Positions 11,264-23,452 of a stretch of 64,000 nucleotides of DNA are shown piece after piece (position 1 is the first letter of the stretch; the number at the start of each line of letters is the position of its first letter). A program made the position numbers and the translations under genes. The notes below the pieces were generated by a model that ran no database searches, was not told where the DNA came from, and worked only from the letters and a program-made list of their open reading frames with translations. The stretch covers positions 9,323,618-9,387,617 of the forward strand of contig CM061231.1 of NCBI GenBank assembly GCA_030844895.1, in the 5' to 3' direction. Source of the DNA: Ambrosia x helenae (taxonomy: Eukaryota; Streptophyta; Magnoliopsida; Asterales; Asteraceae).

Positions 11264-11400
11264 TTTTTTTGAACATCCAAACGAAACTTTATTTCACACA
11301 AAAAGGTTACACTTTACAAATACAATTGCCCAATTAATAAGCGATTACCTGGGCGTTCCCCATAAAACATCAAAATTAGCTAGCCTACCATTATCAAACC
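11264..11400 (-). mobile_element. Possible 5'-truncated LINE tail
   Basis: Begins with a run of nine T followed by 'gaacatccaaacgaaacttt', resembling the polyA-adjacent 3' end (minus strand) of the LINEs at 18,950 and 41,949. Only the 3' UTR would be present. The right boundary is not resolved and no target duplication was seen. Confidence 0.3.
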
Positions 11401-11888
11401 CAAGATACTTCTTATATCATTAAAACTCTAACCAAAATCGATACCTGAGAATGCATACCAGTTTGCTAAATCGACTCCAGTTATCTTTGATCTTTTTGAA
11501 TGATGAATTGATATGCTAAATTGATGGTTTTGAATATACGTGACTCAGACACCGTTTTAATGGCGTCAACTTGGTGGGCTTATGTGTAAATATAAGAATT
11601 GAGCCGTTAAATAGTAGATGATGCTCATTATAGTTGGATGTAAATAATGTCCAACAAGTGCTTAATTCCAGTGTCTAAATAGGCCTATAAATAGTATAGG
11701 TAATGAACTCATATATCGTGAATGCTTTTGTATGAGACATCATGTGCAAGAAATTCATAGAAATTGTAATGGTTCTAACAATCTAATGGACCATAATCTA
11801 GTAGGCAAGGAGAAAGAATCGTCATCACGGCAAGGTGAGAAAGACTCGAAGGGAAAAAGCCCCGCTTGAAGTAAGTCATTTTTCGGAC

Positions 11889-11926
<38 letters not shown>
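11889..11926. repeat. (TA)n(CA)n microsatellite
   Basis: A compound dinucleotide run of TA units passing directly into CA units. Confidence 0.95.
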
Positions 11927-13066
11927 TTGTTAAATTCATGTCATTGGAAACTTGGAAGTTAAAAATTGGTAAAGGATGTGCTAATGTGTTCGCTTATGAT
12001 ATAGACAAGGTAAGTGGGTTCAAATATAGCCAACTTAGATTCTATAATTGCATCGAGGACTAGAAAGAGGAAATTGGAATTGTTAGTAAAGTGAAATAGG
12101 GCTTTCCAGCAGCTCCAGACGGTAGCTTATGGCCAGGAGCCCTAGGCTACGGTCTAAGCAAGACAAACAGGTCAGGAACAATCTACTGTAACCTACAGTT
12201 CTTGAACCGTAGGCTACATTTCACAATTCAAACCAGAAGGAATGAACCGTTGCATACGCTTCCCAAACCATAGGCTACGACAGGTTATAAACAAATCATT
12301 TTCTTATTTTTTATTTTATATTCGATCCTATCCAATTCTTTGGTCGACTAATCGTTCAAATGTCTTGTAAAACTCTTAGGAAGGAAGGTTTCGACAGCCG
12401 GTAGGACGATCAAGTCACGAATCAAGAACCGAATGCTTAAGGCTTAACCCTTTCCACATTTATGTCACTATGAATATATATAACTTAGGTTTTTGTGGTC
12501 TTGTTAAACTATCTTGCGAATAACTTACTTTGGATATATTTTGGCTTTAGGACGCTCAAGTCCTGAATCTTTTAACTCTAGACATCATGCTTAGTTTTTG
12601 ATAATATCCAAAAGTATGTTAAATTCATATGTTTATAATATTATTCTCAAATATTCATCCGGGGTCTTACAAAAGCCCCTCTTTTCCCAAAAAAAAGGAC
12701 ACACCTTCAAGACCACTACCTCAATCACGCCCTACAATGGTTGCTTTTGGCTCTACTCCTCATCCAAACGCACAACTTTTTAATATACATTTTCATTCTT
12801 ATTCACATGATTAAAATTGTTTTTTTTCTCATATTGTACTACATTAATTTCTATGTTACATCATAACACATATTTTAACACTTCATATTAGATTTGTGTA
12901 TATCGAAAAGCTTATTGGATATAATCTAGTTGGATGTAATATAAAATACTTTTATACTAACTAAATTCCTCTTCAACGAATATAATCATTGTCATAACAA
13001 GTATAATCTTAGAAACGTAAAATAGCTAAACTTTCCTTTTGTTCCTTTAAAATGTAGGAGAATTAA

Positions 13067-13276
13067 GGGGGTGTTTGGGATTGATTATTCAAAACAGATT
13101 ATGCGTTTTAGATAAGCAGGGGTGGAGCTGCTTATAGATTATTGCGTTTTGGTAGCCTAAAAAACTGATTATCTACGTTTTCAAAACGCAATCCCAAACA
13201 CTAAAAACTGATTATCTGCGTTTTCAAAACGCAATAATCTAAAAATCAGTTTTAAAACGCAATCCCAAACACCATC
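13067..13276. mobile_element. Tourist-like MITE at the 5' edge of a LINE
   Basis: A 210-bp element flanked by TAA (13,064-13,066 and 13,277-13,279). Ends are GGGGGTGTTTGGGATTG on the left and, on the opposite strand, GATGGTGTTTGGGATTGCG on the right. The interior repeats 'aaaactgattatctgcgttttc' blocks in both orientations, so the whole element can fold back. PIF/Harbinger-type target. It ends only 8 bp before the first ATG of the LINE. Confidence 0.7.
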
Positions 13277-13283
13277 TAAATAT

Positions 13284-14792
13284 ATGTCTGGCGACTCACG
13301 ACGGCGATCTCCAGAGGAGTGGCAGAATGTTCCATCTAGGAAGGGAAGAAGTGTCTCTCAACAGGATGCTGTTAACGACAAGGTATTCATGAAGTTTTTC
13401 ATTTTGAATTTACTTCCGAAGTGCTCATCTTCGGATTACAAGGTGGTGTTTGGGAATTTTTGTACGTATGAAGGGTCTTATATCATTAGGAAACTGGATA
13501 GGTGGGGGAAAAGGTTTGCTTTCGTGTCTTTTAGAGATGTTCATGGCGCAAAAAAATTGGAAGGGGAGATGGGTGACGTATGGGTGTGTTCGTATAAGTT
13601 ATTTGTGGCTATTGAAAGGTAACCATGCAAAGTCGAATCTAAAAGGTAAGGCAACGATGAAGGAGCATGCTAACCATGCAAACCCTAATGTAGGGGAAGC
13701 GAATGATAGGGTCGCAGCTTCTGATATTAGTGGGGCTAACACAGTTAATGTGGGAGGAGGGAGATCGTTCTTAGATTCGGTATTGAACAGGAATAAGGTG
13801 GATGTTATTAAGGTGGATGGCATTGTTGAATGGTTTGTTCAGTGGTATGGGTCTACTCTTGTTGGCAAGGCTGTTGATTTTAAGACTCTGACTTCGTTAA
13901 AGATGGTGTTGAGGAGTAGAGGGTGGAGTTCTGTGGGTATTAAGTATCTTGGTGGATTCGCTGTCTTGTTGACATTCAATAGCATGGATGATTCTGAGAG
14001 CTTTTATCGAGATAAATCCTATGGTCTACTTGTTTCGAGCGTTCGAACAAATGGGATGGTAACTTGAAAGTTGTGGATAACCGAATATCTTGGCTACAAG
14101 TGTATGGTGTGCCGGCTCAGTTAACATTAGATCAAGTGTTCGACTTAGTTGGGAGTCGGTATGGTAAGGTGGTGCGGCTGGCTCGAATGTCGGTTGACGA
14201 TAACAATGTTTCGTATACGTATATTGGCGTGTTGAGCAAGTCTTGTAGTCAGATTGTGGATCATGTGGATATTAGTTGGAGAAGTTTAACTTTTAACATG
14301 TGGATTAATGAAGACGTGGGTAAATGGTTACCTAATTGTGTAGAGGATTTCGATGATGTTTCCGAAACGTTGGTGCAGGAGGTGGATAATGTAATGGACT
14401 TTCGGAGTCATAATGAGGAGGACGGAGTTGGAAAGAATTTTCAAGAGGACAATCGTCATACGGATGATTTCGAGATAGGTGAAATCAGGGCTGAAGTGGG
14501 TACGAAGGCTGTGAATGGTTCTGGAACAGGTGGTGGACTCAATGTGGGTTGTCCGGGTTCTTCTAATGCAGGTTTGAAGGTAGGTACTTTGGAGACCCGT
14601 ATGAAGTTTAGAAGTAACTCGTTGTTCAAGAATAGAGGTGACGTGAGTGGCTCACATGAAAGGCCTAAGAAAAGACTAAGGGATGATAATGATATACTTG
14701 GGATGGACAAGATCATTGGTATTATGTTGATTAATACAGACCATTGTTATAATGACGGGATAGAGTCGCACGTTGGTGTTTTTTATGACTGA
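13284..14792 (+). pseudogene. LINE ORF1, RRM and DUF4283-like, frameshifted
   Basis: Starts at ATG 13,284. The first about 110 codons look like an RNA-recognition motif ('RFAFVSFRDVHGAKKLEG'). A frame change near 13,600 leads into a segment typical of the DUF4283 region of plant LINE ORF1 ('GFAVLLTFNSMDDSESFY'), then a further change near 14,065 leads to 'NRISWLQVYGVPAQLT'. The family binds LINE RNA in the retrotransposition particle. Three overlapping frames must be combined, so no functional protein is made. Confidence 0.7.
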
Positions 14793-15004
14793 TCTAAATA
14801 AACAAACGGGAGTGGGAATTGGTGAGATTGGGCAACAATCGGCTCAGGAATTCTTGTCTCAAAATGTGAATGAAGGTATTTGTCAAGACCTCATTGTCTT
14901 GGAAGCGATTGAAATTTTTAATTTAGGTACAGCTTTAGGTGAAGATGAATTAGATAAGTGTGTTCCTAATGTACAAGAGGTGAAGGTTATCAAGGAGGTG
15001 GACA

Positions 15005-18000
15005 ATGAATGTTTTATCTTTGAATATACGTGGGTTAGGGAATTTAGGTAAAGTGGATTGGGTTCGGGGTCTTCGGGTGCATCATGAGGTGATTTTTATT
15101 TTAATTCAAGAAACACAATTTGTAACGTTGGGTTCAGTGGATTTAGGGCGTTTTTGGGGGAGAGGGGATTTTTGTTTCGAATGGGTTCGTTCGTCAGGTA
15201 GATTAGGAGGGTTAGTTTCTCTGTGGGATCCCAAAGTTTTCACTATGAGGACAATGTCGAAACTATCCAATTGTTTGCTTGTGTCGGGTAATGTAAAACG
15301 TAGTGGGATTACGTATAATATGCTAAATGTGTACCCTCCTCATAATTTGGTGGATAAACGGGTGTTATGGGCGGGGATTGGGGATTAATAGGAGTTGGAG
15401 ATGGGATACAGATGGTGGCTGGGGATTTCAACTCAGTGAGAAGTGAAAGAGAAAGGCGTAATTCTGCCTTTATATCGGCCGATGCAAATGAGTTTAATGA
15501 GTTCATTAATGATACGAATTTGCATGAGTTTTCTTTGAAAGGGAGGTGTTTTACTTTTGTGGCGGGAAATAAATTGAGTCGCATAGATAGAATTCTTGTT
15601 AAATGGATTTTTTTCCTGGAGAGGCCGAATGCAAAGTATCTTGCGCTTGATAGAAATAAATCGGATCATGGTCCTTTAGTTTTGAAGATGGTGTCTAGGA
15701 ATTTTGGGCCTAAACCGTTTAGGTTCTATAATTCTTTGCTTAGTCGTGAGGATTTCGGTGATGTGGTTCGAAAGCCGATTCATGGTGGAGTTTTTAACAG
15801 ACAGCCAGACACTAGATTGATGATGAAGTTTAATAGTGTGCGCAAGAACATCAAGACTTGGGTTGCTGAATGTAAGGAAATGGAATTGGGTGAAAAGAGT
15901 TTATTGGAGTAGGAATTCCGGGAATTGGATGAGGCCATGGAAGTTAGAGAGCTTTCGGAGGTGGAGGTGTTGTTGTTAGAAGAAACTAAGAGGTGATTAC
16001 GTGAGCTTGAAGCATTTTATCAACGCGACTTGAAGCAAAAATCGAGATGTAATTGGGCGACGAATGGGGACAAAAATTATCGGTATTTTCATGGTTGTAT
16101 CAACAAACGTAAGGCGGCGAATTGTTTTCCGGGTTTGATGGTTAGTGGGGTGTGGGAAACGAATCCTAATATCATTAAAAGGGAGGTTCTTGGGTTTTTT
16201 CGAGCCAAGTTCAAGGTAAATATGGTTAGGCGTCCAAAGTTAAGTTATTACGGGTTGAAGAAGCTTAATCACGAGGATGCTGAAGGTCTAGTTAATGTTT
16301 TTTTCAGTTCAAGAGATTAAACGTGCAGTTTTTTATTGTAGAGCGGATAAAGCGCCCCGGGCCCGAAGGTTTCAACTTCCGGTTTGTCAGGATCTTTAGG
16401 GATATGTTCAAAGTGATTTTGTGATATAATGCAACACTTTCATGGTGCTGTGAGGTTTACTATGGGGGAGGGGTCGCTGTTCATCATGTTGGTTCCAAAG
16501 GTTAGTGATCCATCTCAACTTGGCGATTTTAGACTGATCATTCTTATTAGCTGTATTAGTAATGTGGTGTCAAAAATGTTGGCAAATCGGTTGAAGATGG
16601 TGATGAGTAAATTTGTTTTAGAAAATCAATCGGCATTCTTGACAGGAAGATACATTCTAGACGGTCCGTTAATGACAAGTGAGGTGCTTGCATGGGCAAA
16701 GAAACAAGGTAAAAAATGTTTTGTTCAAAATTGATTTTGACAAAGTGTATGATAACGTAAATTGGGAATTTTTATTATCGGTTCTTGAACAAATGGATTT
16801 TCCCCCGTTATGGTTTGAGTGGATTCGTGTGTCGGCTAGATCTTCAGTTTTGGTGAACAGTTCGCCAACTTTTGAGTTTGGTTGCCAAAAGGTATTCACC
16901 AAGGAGATCCTATATCTCCTTTTTTGTTTATTATTTTGATGGAGGCGTTTTCGGGTATGATGAATAAGGAATGTGACATAGGAGCTTTTGATGGCATTCG
17001 TCTACCTAATGACGGTCCGGTTTTATCATATTTGTTATTCTCGGATGATGCGATGTTAATGGGTGAATGGTCGAATTTCAATTTTGTGAACATGAAAAGG
17101 ATTCTTTGGATATTCTTTTTGTGTTCCTGAATGAAAATTAATTAACATAAATCAGTTTTGTTTGGTGTTGGTATTGAGAACGAAGAATTAAAGATTCAAG
17201 CCGATTTATTGGGGTGCAAGCCATAAGATATTCCATTTGTGTACTTGGGTATTAAGGTTGGGGCGAACATGAATAGGATTTCGAATTGGGATCCGGTGGT
17301 TAATACGTTCAAGAGACGGTTGTCGAAATGGAAAGCGAACACTTTATATATTGGAAACCGGTTGACTTTAACCAAATCGGTCCTAGGAAGTTTGCCTACG
17401 TAGTATTTTTCTCTTTTCAAAGCGCCTATAAAGGTAATAAATATATTGGAATGTTTAATTAGACGCTTTTTGTGGGGAGGGTCAGATGAAGTTCGAATGA
17501 TGAGTTGGGTGTCATGGGACGTTGTCACTAAAGCTATAACGGATGGAGGTTTGGGGATAGCAAGATTAGAGACGAATAACAATGCGTTGATTGGTAAATA
17601 GGTTTGGAGGTTTTACTATGAGTAACAAGCGATGTGGAGAAAGGGTGGTTGTTTCAATTCATGGTTCTAGTCGGAGTTAGGGTGCAGCGCCTGTCAATAA
17701 CACCATTGGGAGGGGGGGGGGGGGGAAATTGTGTTACTTTCTGGAATAAGTATAAGGTAGAGGGGGTGGATATTAATAGCATGATTGGGGGAAAATCGGT
17801 AATGGGGACAGATTTGGTTCTTGTTAAATACGTGGTTAGGTACGAAGTAGTTAAAGGAAACATTTCCGCTTTTTTCATGTTAGAAAAGAACAAACGGGTC
17901 CTGGTTTCTAGGCGTTTAAAGATTGAAGGTGCTTTTCGGGTGGTCGGTAAATAATTGCTAGAAGATCTCTTAAATGCGGTTCGGTTGGAGGATAGATTAG

Positions 18001-18487
18001 ATAGGTGGGGTTGGGGTGATGATAGGGGCGATGGTTTCTCGATGGCAGCGGTTAAAAAATGGATGCGTGGTGCGGTGACTTCTGATGTTCGATTTGGTAA
18101 CCTTGGAGTAAGTGGGTTCCTAATAAGTGCAACATTTTCATGTGGCGAGCCTATCTGGATCGTCTTTCTACAAAGACGGCATTGATGAGAAGAAACATTC
18201 CGGTTGAAAATAATTGTTGCGTTTTGTGTGGGAGCAGTGAAGAGACGATTGAGCATATTCTTACAGGTTGTCGCATTTCAGCAGGTATTTGGATTGGTAT
18301 TTCTAGATGGTGCGGAATTCCAAGGATGTTTGTCTTTCACGTTAATGACTTGGTGGAAATGCACGAGCATTGTGGTGTGTCGGGGAATAAAAAGGTGGTG
18401 CTAAATGGGATAGTCATAATTGTGTGTCGGAGGATGTGGAGGGCTAGGAATGAAAAAAAGTTTTCTCGAGTAAGGATCCTAACGTAG
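15005..18487 (+). pseudogene. LINE ORF2 (endonuclease, RT), multiply disrupted
   Basis: ATG at 15,005 opens an apurinic-type endonuclease ('LSLNIRGLG', 'IQETQF', then 'GDFNSVR' and 'DRNKSDHGPL' in the next frame, 15,367-15,912). Reverse transcriptase blocks follow at 16,429-17,130 ('FDKVYDNVNW', 'GIHQGDPISPFLF' and the catalytic 'FSDDAML', where most plant LINEs have YADD). The C-terminal zinc-binding domain is at 18,140-18,487 ('CVLCGSSEETIEHILTGC'). At least eight frame changes or stops separate these pieces. The enzyme would nick target DNA and copy LINE RNA in place; this copy cannot. Confidence 0.75.
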
Positions 18488-18949
18488 TGGAGTTCCTAGC
18501 GGACATCAAGACTTTGGTTTTTTGTGGTACAAACATAGGTTTTAAGAATGAGTGGTTGAGTGAGGGAGGTGGTGTACGTTTGATTTGAAGTAAATTGTTG
18601 ATTTTCTTTGTGGTTTTCGGCTAACTATTCCCTCTTGGTGATAGTTAGTCCTTGTGTGGTTTTTTAATGATAGTCAATTTGAATATATATATATATATGA
18701 TATTAATGTGGGACGGCTTAAACTATAGTTTTAGTTATTAATGTAATAATCTCGTAATCAATTTGGAGATATAATAAATTATGACGAATTGATAGAACGA
18801 AAGGTGGTTGGATGAGAATGAGACATTGCTTCTTTAAGCATACGGTTAGAAGGCACATCTACTTTGATAATGATGACTATAAAGAATAAATATGTATATT
18901 ATATTATTCATGGCTCAAAAATGTTAACTTCTTTCTTTGTTATACTTTT

Positions 18950-20040
18950 TTTTGAACGATCAACGAAATTTTATTTCACCACGCTAGCGGGAAACTAGCA
19001 TACGCCCAACATAATTATCACCATATGTACAATAAGCGCAACAAACAACATTAATCACCACCCTATTCTAGAGAGATTAAAGTTACACCAAATGCTCCAA
19101 TCAAGTGAATCTTGTCTCGCCCTAGCTTTAATCCAAAGTAAACTTGACGCCTTGATATCGCCAATCACCTTTTGGAGTTGCACTTGTTTATGATTGAAAA
19201 CCGCATCATTCCTGTATTTCCAAATGCACCAGATTGTCATCAAGAAGATCGCGTTAAGAGCTTTCTTTCTTTTCCTTGAGCCGCCCATATACTCGTGAAG
19301 TTGAATTGCATCTCTGATATGGAACATAAAAGTTGGACTAATTTTACACCACTGAAACACAAGTTGCCACAGAATCTGAGAGAAACCACACGCCAAGAAG
19401 AGATGCTCCGCCGTTTTCGTGCTGTCACCACAAATCGGACATAGAACCGACTCAACATGAATGTTTCTCTGATTAAGTGCAGCACGCGTCGGAAGCCGAT
19501 TCAAATCAGCACGCCAAGCCACAAATGCCACCTTCTTCGGGATCCACGAATTCCGAGCCATGACGAACGGAGGCTGTTCGAACCTTGTTGATTGCAGAAG
19601 CTTTTTAAGGCCTGCCACAAAGTAGTCGCACCCATCTCCGATTCCCCAAACCCATTTATCTGCAGTACCTGTGAAAACCGGAACAGAAATCAAGTTCTGC
19701 AGCTGCTGCAGTTCGGTCAGTTCAACAGTCGTAAGCGCCGCCCTTTTCCAATCCCAACCCCACCCAAAACCCGTCTGTGAAACACGATCTCTCACTGTAG
19801 CTGATTTGACCCGCTCCAACGCGAATAGAGCTGGAAACACTGCTACCAGCGGAATTTCCAATGCCCAGCTATTCTTCCAAAACGAAATACCCAAACCATT
19901 TCCCACAATCCCTTTAATGGCCCAACCCACATCCACCCCATACCCTTTTACAACCTGCATAGCCGAAAAAATCTGTTTCCAAGACCCTGAAATGGATAGC
20001 TTGGCCGGGATTGGATTCCAATCCCTGGACGAGGCTTGAA
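18950..20040 (-). mobile_element. 5'-truncated LINE
   Basis: The minus-strand polyA end is the T run at 18,950. The body runs to about 20,040, where LINE similarity stops abruptly next to the acidic retroelement ORF. Only the last third of ORF2 and the 3' UTR are retained, as expected from incomplete reverse transcription. No flanking duplication was detected. Confidence 0.7.
19055..20035 (-). pseudogene. LINE ORF2 C-terminal part, zinc-binding RT domain
   Basis: One open frame of about 325 codons on the minus strand (from the truncation at about 20,035; first ATG at 19,960). It holds the zf-RVT domain of plant LINEs: 'NSWIPKKVAFVAWRADLNRL', then 'CPICGDSTKTAEHLFLAC' with the Cys/His zinc-binding pattern, then the Trp-rich end ('LNAIFLMTIWCIWKYRND'). 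The frame is intact over this length, so the insertion is younger than the LINE at 13-18 kb. It lacks endonuclease and polymerase domains. Confidence 0.75.
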
Positions 20041-21816
20041 AACAAGAAGTTGAGAGCGAACAACAAGAGCATGAAAAATATCATAGATGATTTATATTCG
20101 AGAGCTCCTTAATTGAAAGAAGGAGAAGAGGATAAAGAAAGAGAGGAAGAGCTTGTTGATTTCGAATCATCTGAGTTTGATGAAGAACTTGATCAGGATG
20201 CCGGTGATGCTCCTGAGAAGAAGGATGATGATGATGATAAAGACGATTCAGGTGATAATTCTGGTGATGGTAATAGCTCTGCTGCTGCTGCTGCTGATGA
20301 TGATGATGATAACACTGATCAATATAAGTGTGAAAAGAGAGGATCAGGAAAAGATGCAGGAGAGTCTAGTTCGAAAGCCCCTGGTGGCAATACTGACGAT
20401 GATGATATTTTCTGGAACGAGAAGATCGGATCTTTATCTGAGGAAGACAAGAAGTTATATCGCCAGATGTTGACTGATAGAGTCTGGACGATTGAGATGA
20501 CAGGTAGATTTCCAAAGATATTTGAGTCAGATGATATGAGGTTTGAACTTGAGTACAATGATCCTAATCTGGAAGATGGAGAAGTTTCTGCAGCTGTGAC
20601 TAAAGAGATACTAGAAGGTCTGGCTAAACAGGTTGGTAAATCTCTTGAAGAGCTGATGAGTGAGAATCAAATACCGAATATTCCTGAGAAAGAAGCAGGA
20701 AATCACTCTGATGATAGAGATGTTCCAGTATTTGAAGAAGTTGAAATTGAGGATATTACTAGTAAGGAATATCCAGAATACTTCAAAAATGATAAAGATT
20801 CTGGATTTCCTGAATTCTCTGAAGAGCTGTTAAGCCAAGCTAAGAAACTTGCTCGTGAGAAAAGCAAAAAGTTCGTTGATGAAGTGTTCAAGAACTCAGA
20901 TTGTCAGAAGCCGACTGTTGAACAATCTGATGATCTGAAAGACTTGCTGAGGAAGCTTAAAGAAAAAGAAGCTAACCGTCCTAAGACTGAAGTTCAAGGT
21001 AGTTTCTACAAGTTCCATAACGAACTATTCAAAGGTAAAGCTCTCGGATGGAAATATTTGAGACAGCTGAGGTGTGTCGCTGTGAAGTGGGAAAAAGGAA
21101 TTCCGTACTTCAACAGATTCCATGACATAAAGACACTACCTTATTGGGCTGTACGCGATATCTACAGACACACGATGTCAGGTGCTACAGTAAACAACGA
21201 TGTTGTTGGTTACTTTGCAGATCGCATGGCGAGAGAAAGTAGAACGAAATGGGAAGTGTTCACCCCACAATATCCTAAAAGGATAGTTCACAAGAAGGAG
21301 AAAGATCAGATAACGGGGTTAAACAAGGTTACTTTGAAATATAAACCACCGACTATTCTGAAGCATATACCTTTGATGCCCATTCCACAACATTTCTCGA
21401 AAGATTTTATGTGGTGGTACTAGGACTAGAAGACGGCAGAGGCTATTATTGTTTTGAAAGACGGGAAGAATAACTGCAAGAAGATACATATCTTTGACCC
21501 GATGTGGTTGATTAATTGCTCTCATGAGGATATTATCATGCTATACTACAATCTGATATACTGTGAAGAGAAAGACAGTGAACAGGCAGCTAAATACCAA
21601 TGTGTGGTATTTTTATGTTTTGCATGGGATGTCAATGCGGGTTGTGATTATGATAAAAAAATGGGGAAGTTTGTTCAAGTTCAAAAGACTGAAAAGAAGA
21701 AACCGAAGCAAACTCATGTACCAATTACGACAAAAGAACAGAAGAAGTTATTGCACATCAAGCTGATGAACAAGAGAATGGATGAAGAACGAAGGTTGAA
21801 GCAATTCAAGCAATAG
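20041..21816 (+). pseudogene. Acidic retroelement ORF of unknown function
   Basis: One reading frame broken by stops at 20,110, 21,421 and 21,427. Residues after the first stop are highly acidic with Asp, Ser and Ala runs (about 20,150-20,420). A conserved-looking region follows: 'GWKYLRQLRCVAVKWEKGI', 'PYFNRFHDIKTLPYWAVRDI', 'YKPPTILKHIPLMPIPQHF', and after the stops 'KIHIFDPMWLINC'. The C-terminus is Lys/Arg-rich. It lies directly upstream of a polypurine tract and LTR, so it belongs to an LTR element. I see no pol motifs. Its layout (charged N-part, acidic middle, globular C-part) resembles the frame at 51.8-52.5 kb. The LINE at 18,950-20,040 has cut or replaced its 5' part. Confidence 0.6.
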
Positions 21817-21829
21817 GCGAGGGGGAGTT

Positions 21830-22349
21830 TGTAGATACACGAAGTGTGACTAATGCTATTGAATTACGAATTCTATTATGTTTTTGTCACTATCAGACGG
21901 TCGAAGGTGGAATAAGTTTGGTCGAATGTAGATAAGAAGGTCGAAGGGAGAGCTTAAGAGGTCGAAGGAAGATTTTGTTTATGTAATGTGTTGATTCGCC
22001 CAGATAGTTTGGTCGAACCTGCACATTCGCCCATTTGATTGGTTGAATGTGCTGGTCTATATAAAGGATGAATCATTTTGTAACTTTAACTTTTGGTCAT
22101 TTTTGTTTCCCTCTTTGTGTGTGTTCTCTCCCTAGGGTTTTGTTAAGTCTGTATTGAGTCTTTATCATTATAAACAAGGTTTTGTAAAGATTATCAATGA
22201 TGTTTATGAATGAAAAAGAAATGTTTGAAGTGATTTGTGTGTTTTGCTGATTATATTATCATTTCGTAATCAATTCAGGGATTCCGCACCTGAATTGATA
22301 GACTTGTTTGATCATAGTCTTTGTTTGACAATCTGATCCTTCACATACA
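21830..22349 (+). repeat. 3' LTR following the acidic ORF
   Basis: Preceded by a polypurine tract (GGCGAGGGGGAGTTT, 21,815-21,829). Starts TGTAGATACAC and most likely ends ..CACATACA at 22,349, giving TGTA/TACA ends and 520 bp. A TATA box (TATATAAA) is at 22,058-22,065. The downstream boundary is chosen by the inverted repeat and by comparison with the LTR at 56,066-56,572. Confidence 0.55.
22270..22298 (+). promoter_or_regulatory. Conserved LTR hairpin, loop GATTCCGCA
   Basis: A perfect 10-bp stem (TCAATTCAGG / CCTGAATTGA) closes a 9-base loop, GATTCCGCA, about 50 bp before the LTR end. The LTR at 56,066-56,572 has the same loop and position but a different stem that still pairs. It lies in what should be the transcribed R/U5 part, so an RNA role in packaging, reverse transcription or processing is possible; that is inference. 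Confidence 0.55.
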
Positions 22350-23452
22350 GAGTCCAACACTTGATGCTTGTATTCCAAGCGTTAAGATTTATGAGGTTAA
22401 ACGGATCAAATGGCGAGGTTTTACCATTTGAGTTCTGAGAAAATAATGTGTCTAGTTAGAAAGCACGCAGATACATGCACTTGCGCACACACGCTTGATG
22501 CTAAGAATCATGGATGCTAAGAACAAGTTATGGATATGGTCAAGTCCACCCGGTAAGACTGTAGCTAATTAAACGCCTTCGGGCAAGGAAACAATAGTAT
22601 TAAAACTACCCACATGAAGCGTGGGTGCAAATCAAGTAAGTTATTTCCCTAACTATGTCTAATGCGCGCAAACACGCTTAGAATCTACTAAACAAGTGAA
22701 AACTTGAGAAAGGATGAAACTCTAAGTCCGGAAGGACTTAGAGGTTTTTAAACAAGTCATTGAGTAAAAAACATTGGATTTGAAACAAGAAGTTTCGCCA
22801 CGAATGGCTAAATCAAAAGATTTGACCATGAGGGGCATTTTAGGGATTTAAAGGATTAATAAAGGTTGATTCTAAGAAACTAAGTCATAATGAAACAAAT
22901 CGGACAAACGCTTTTGTTGATCAAGTGTCTAATGACTTGACAACTCAAACGGTATGCAATTTAAGTAGTCAAAAGTGTCTTGTTTGATTCAAGGCCTTAA
23001 CGGGTCAATTTGGGTGAAAATCGACATAAACACTTAAAACTATGAACCAGGTCATAGCATCATGAACCGGACTATAATTTCAGTCAAACAAAGGTTTATT
23101 TAGTCGGCAAGTCAATACTTAGGCTTCGGGAATCATCAAATGCGGTTGCAACATGATTCCCATGCTTAAAAATCACCAAATTCACATCAGAAGCTGTGAG
23201 CGGCCGCTCACAGAGAACATCATGACGGCACGATCTTTAAAATTGCATATAAAATTGTAGACAAAATCGTTAGGAGGTGTTCTTTATATGCCTGAAAAGC
23301 TCTCGGAGCGTAGAATAATTCTTATTTGAAAGTCAAAGTCGGATTTTGGGTTTTAGAAGGGGTAAAAGTGATCCGAACAGCTGATGCGCAAAAGTTGTAG
23401 CAGTTTGTTCTCCTGATAAAGGGCTGTTTGGCCTGGTTCGTTCTGTATCAAC

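Larger units (their letters stand above)
9151..12671. repeat. Probable solo Gypsy-type LTR, split by a MULE
   Basis: The left terminus TATAACGCCCC and right terminus GGGGTCTTACA form the short inverted repeat expected at the ends of a Gypsy LTR (TGTAA..CCCC/GGGG..TTACA; the second base is mutated). With the 1.42-kb MULE removed the LTR is about 2.1 kb. No gag or pol sequence flanks it, so it is best read as a solo LTR. A 5-bp target duplication is not clear (aaaaa versus aaagc), which lowers confidence. Confidence 0.45.
8461..12929 (+). mobile_element. Probable Helitron interrupted by MITE, LTR and MULE
   Basis: The 5' end candidate reads A|TCTATATATACTAATAAAAG, typical of plant Helitrons. 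The 3' end candidate at 12,926-12,929 is CTAG before T, preceded by a weak hairpin and a 40-bp tail resembling the Helitron end at 6,402. Internal sequence at about 8,895-9,010 ('ttaacgagcattttattatc', 'ctttccaacaagtacc') matches the core of the Helitrons at 62-63.6 kb. Inside sit the MITE at 8,530, the LTR at 9,151 and the MULE at 9,222. Treating both ends as one element is inference. Confidence 0.4.
13280..18690 (+). mobile_element. Full-length but decayed L1-type LINE
   Basis: A 5.4-kb non-LTR retrotransposon in the order ORF1 (RNA-binding) then ORF2 (endonuclease, reverse transcriptase, zinc-binding C-terminus). Both ORFs carry frameshifts and stops, so it is inactive. A (G)14 run at 17,712-17,725 lies within ORF2. 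The 3' end is near an A/T-rich (TA) run at about 18,680. No target duplication was found. About 260 bp of featureless AT-rich DNA separates it from the next LINE. Confidence 0.75.

Noticed and set aside
17654..18256. 200-codon minus-strand frame.
   Set aside because: It is the antisense of the LINE ORF2 region, with no recognised motif.
20113..21423. First thought of as a DNA topoisomerase or nucleolar protein because of the acidic, Lys-rich character.
   Set aside because: No catalytic motif fits, and the frame ends directly before a polypurine tract and LTR, so a retroelement origin is far more likely.
22270..22298. Hairpin considered as a transcription terminator.
   Set aside because: No U tract follows, plants do not use this signal, and a related LTR shows loop conservation instead.
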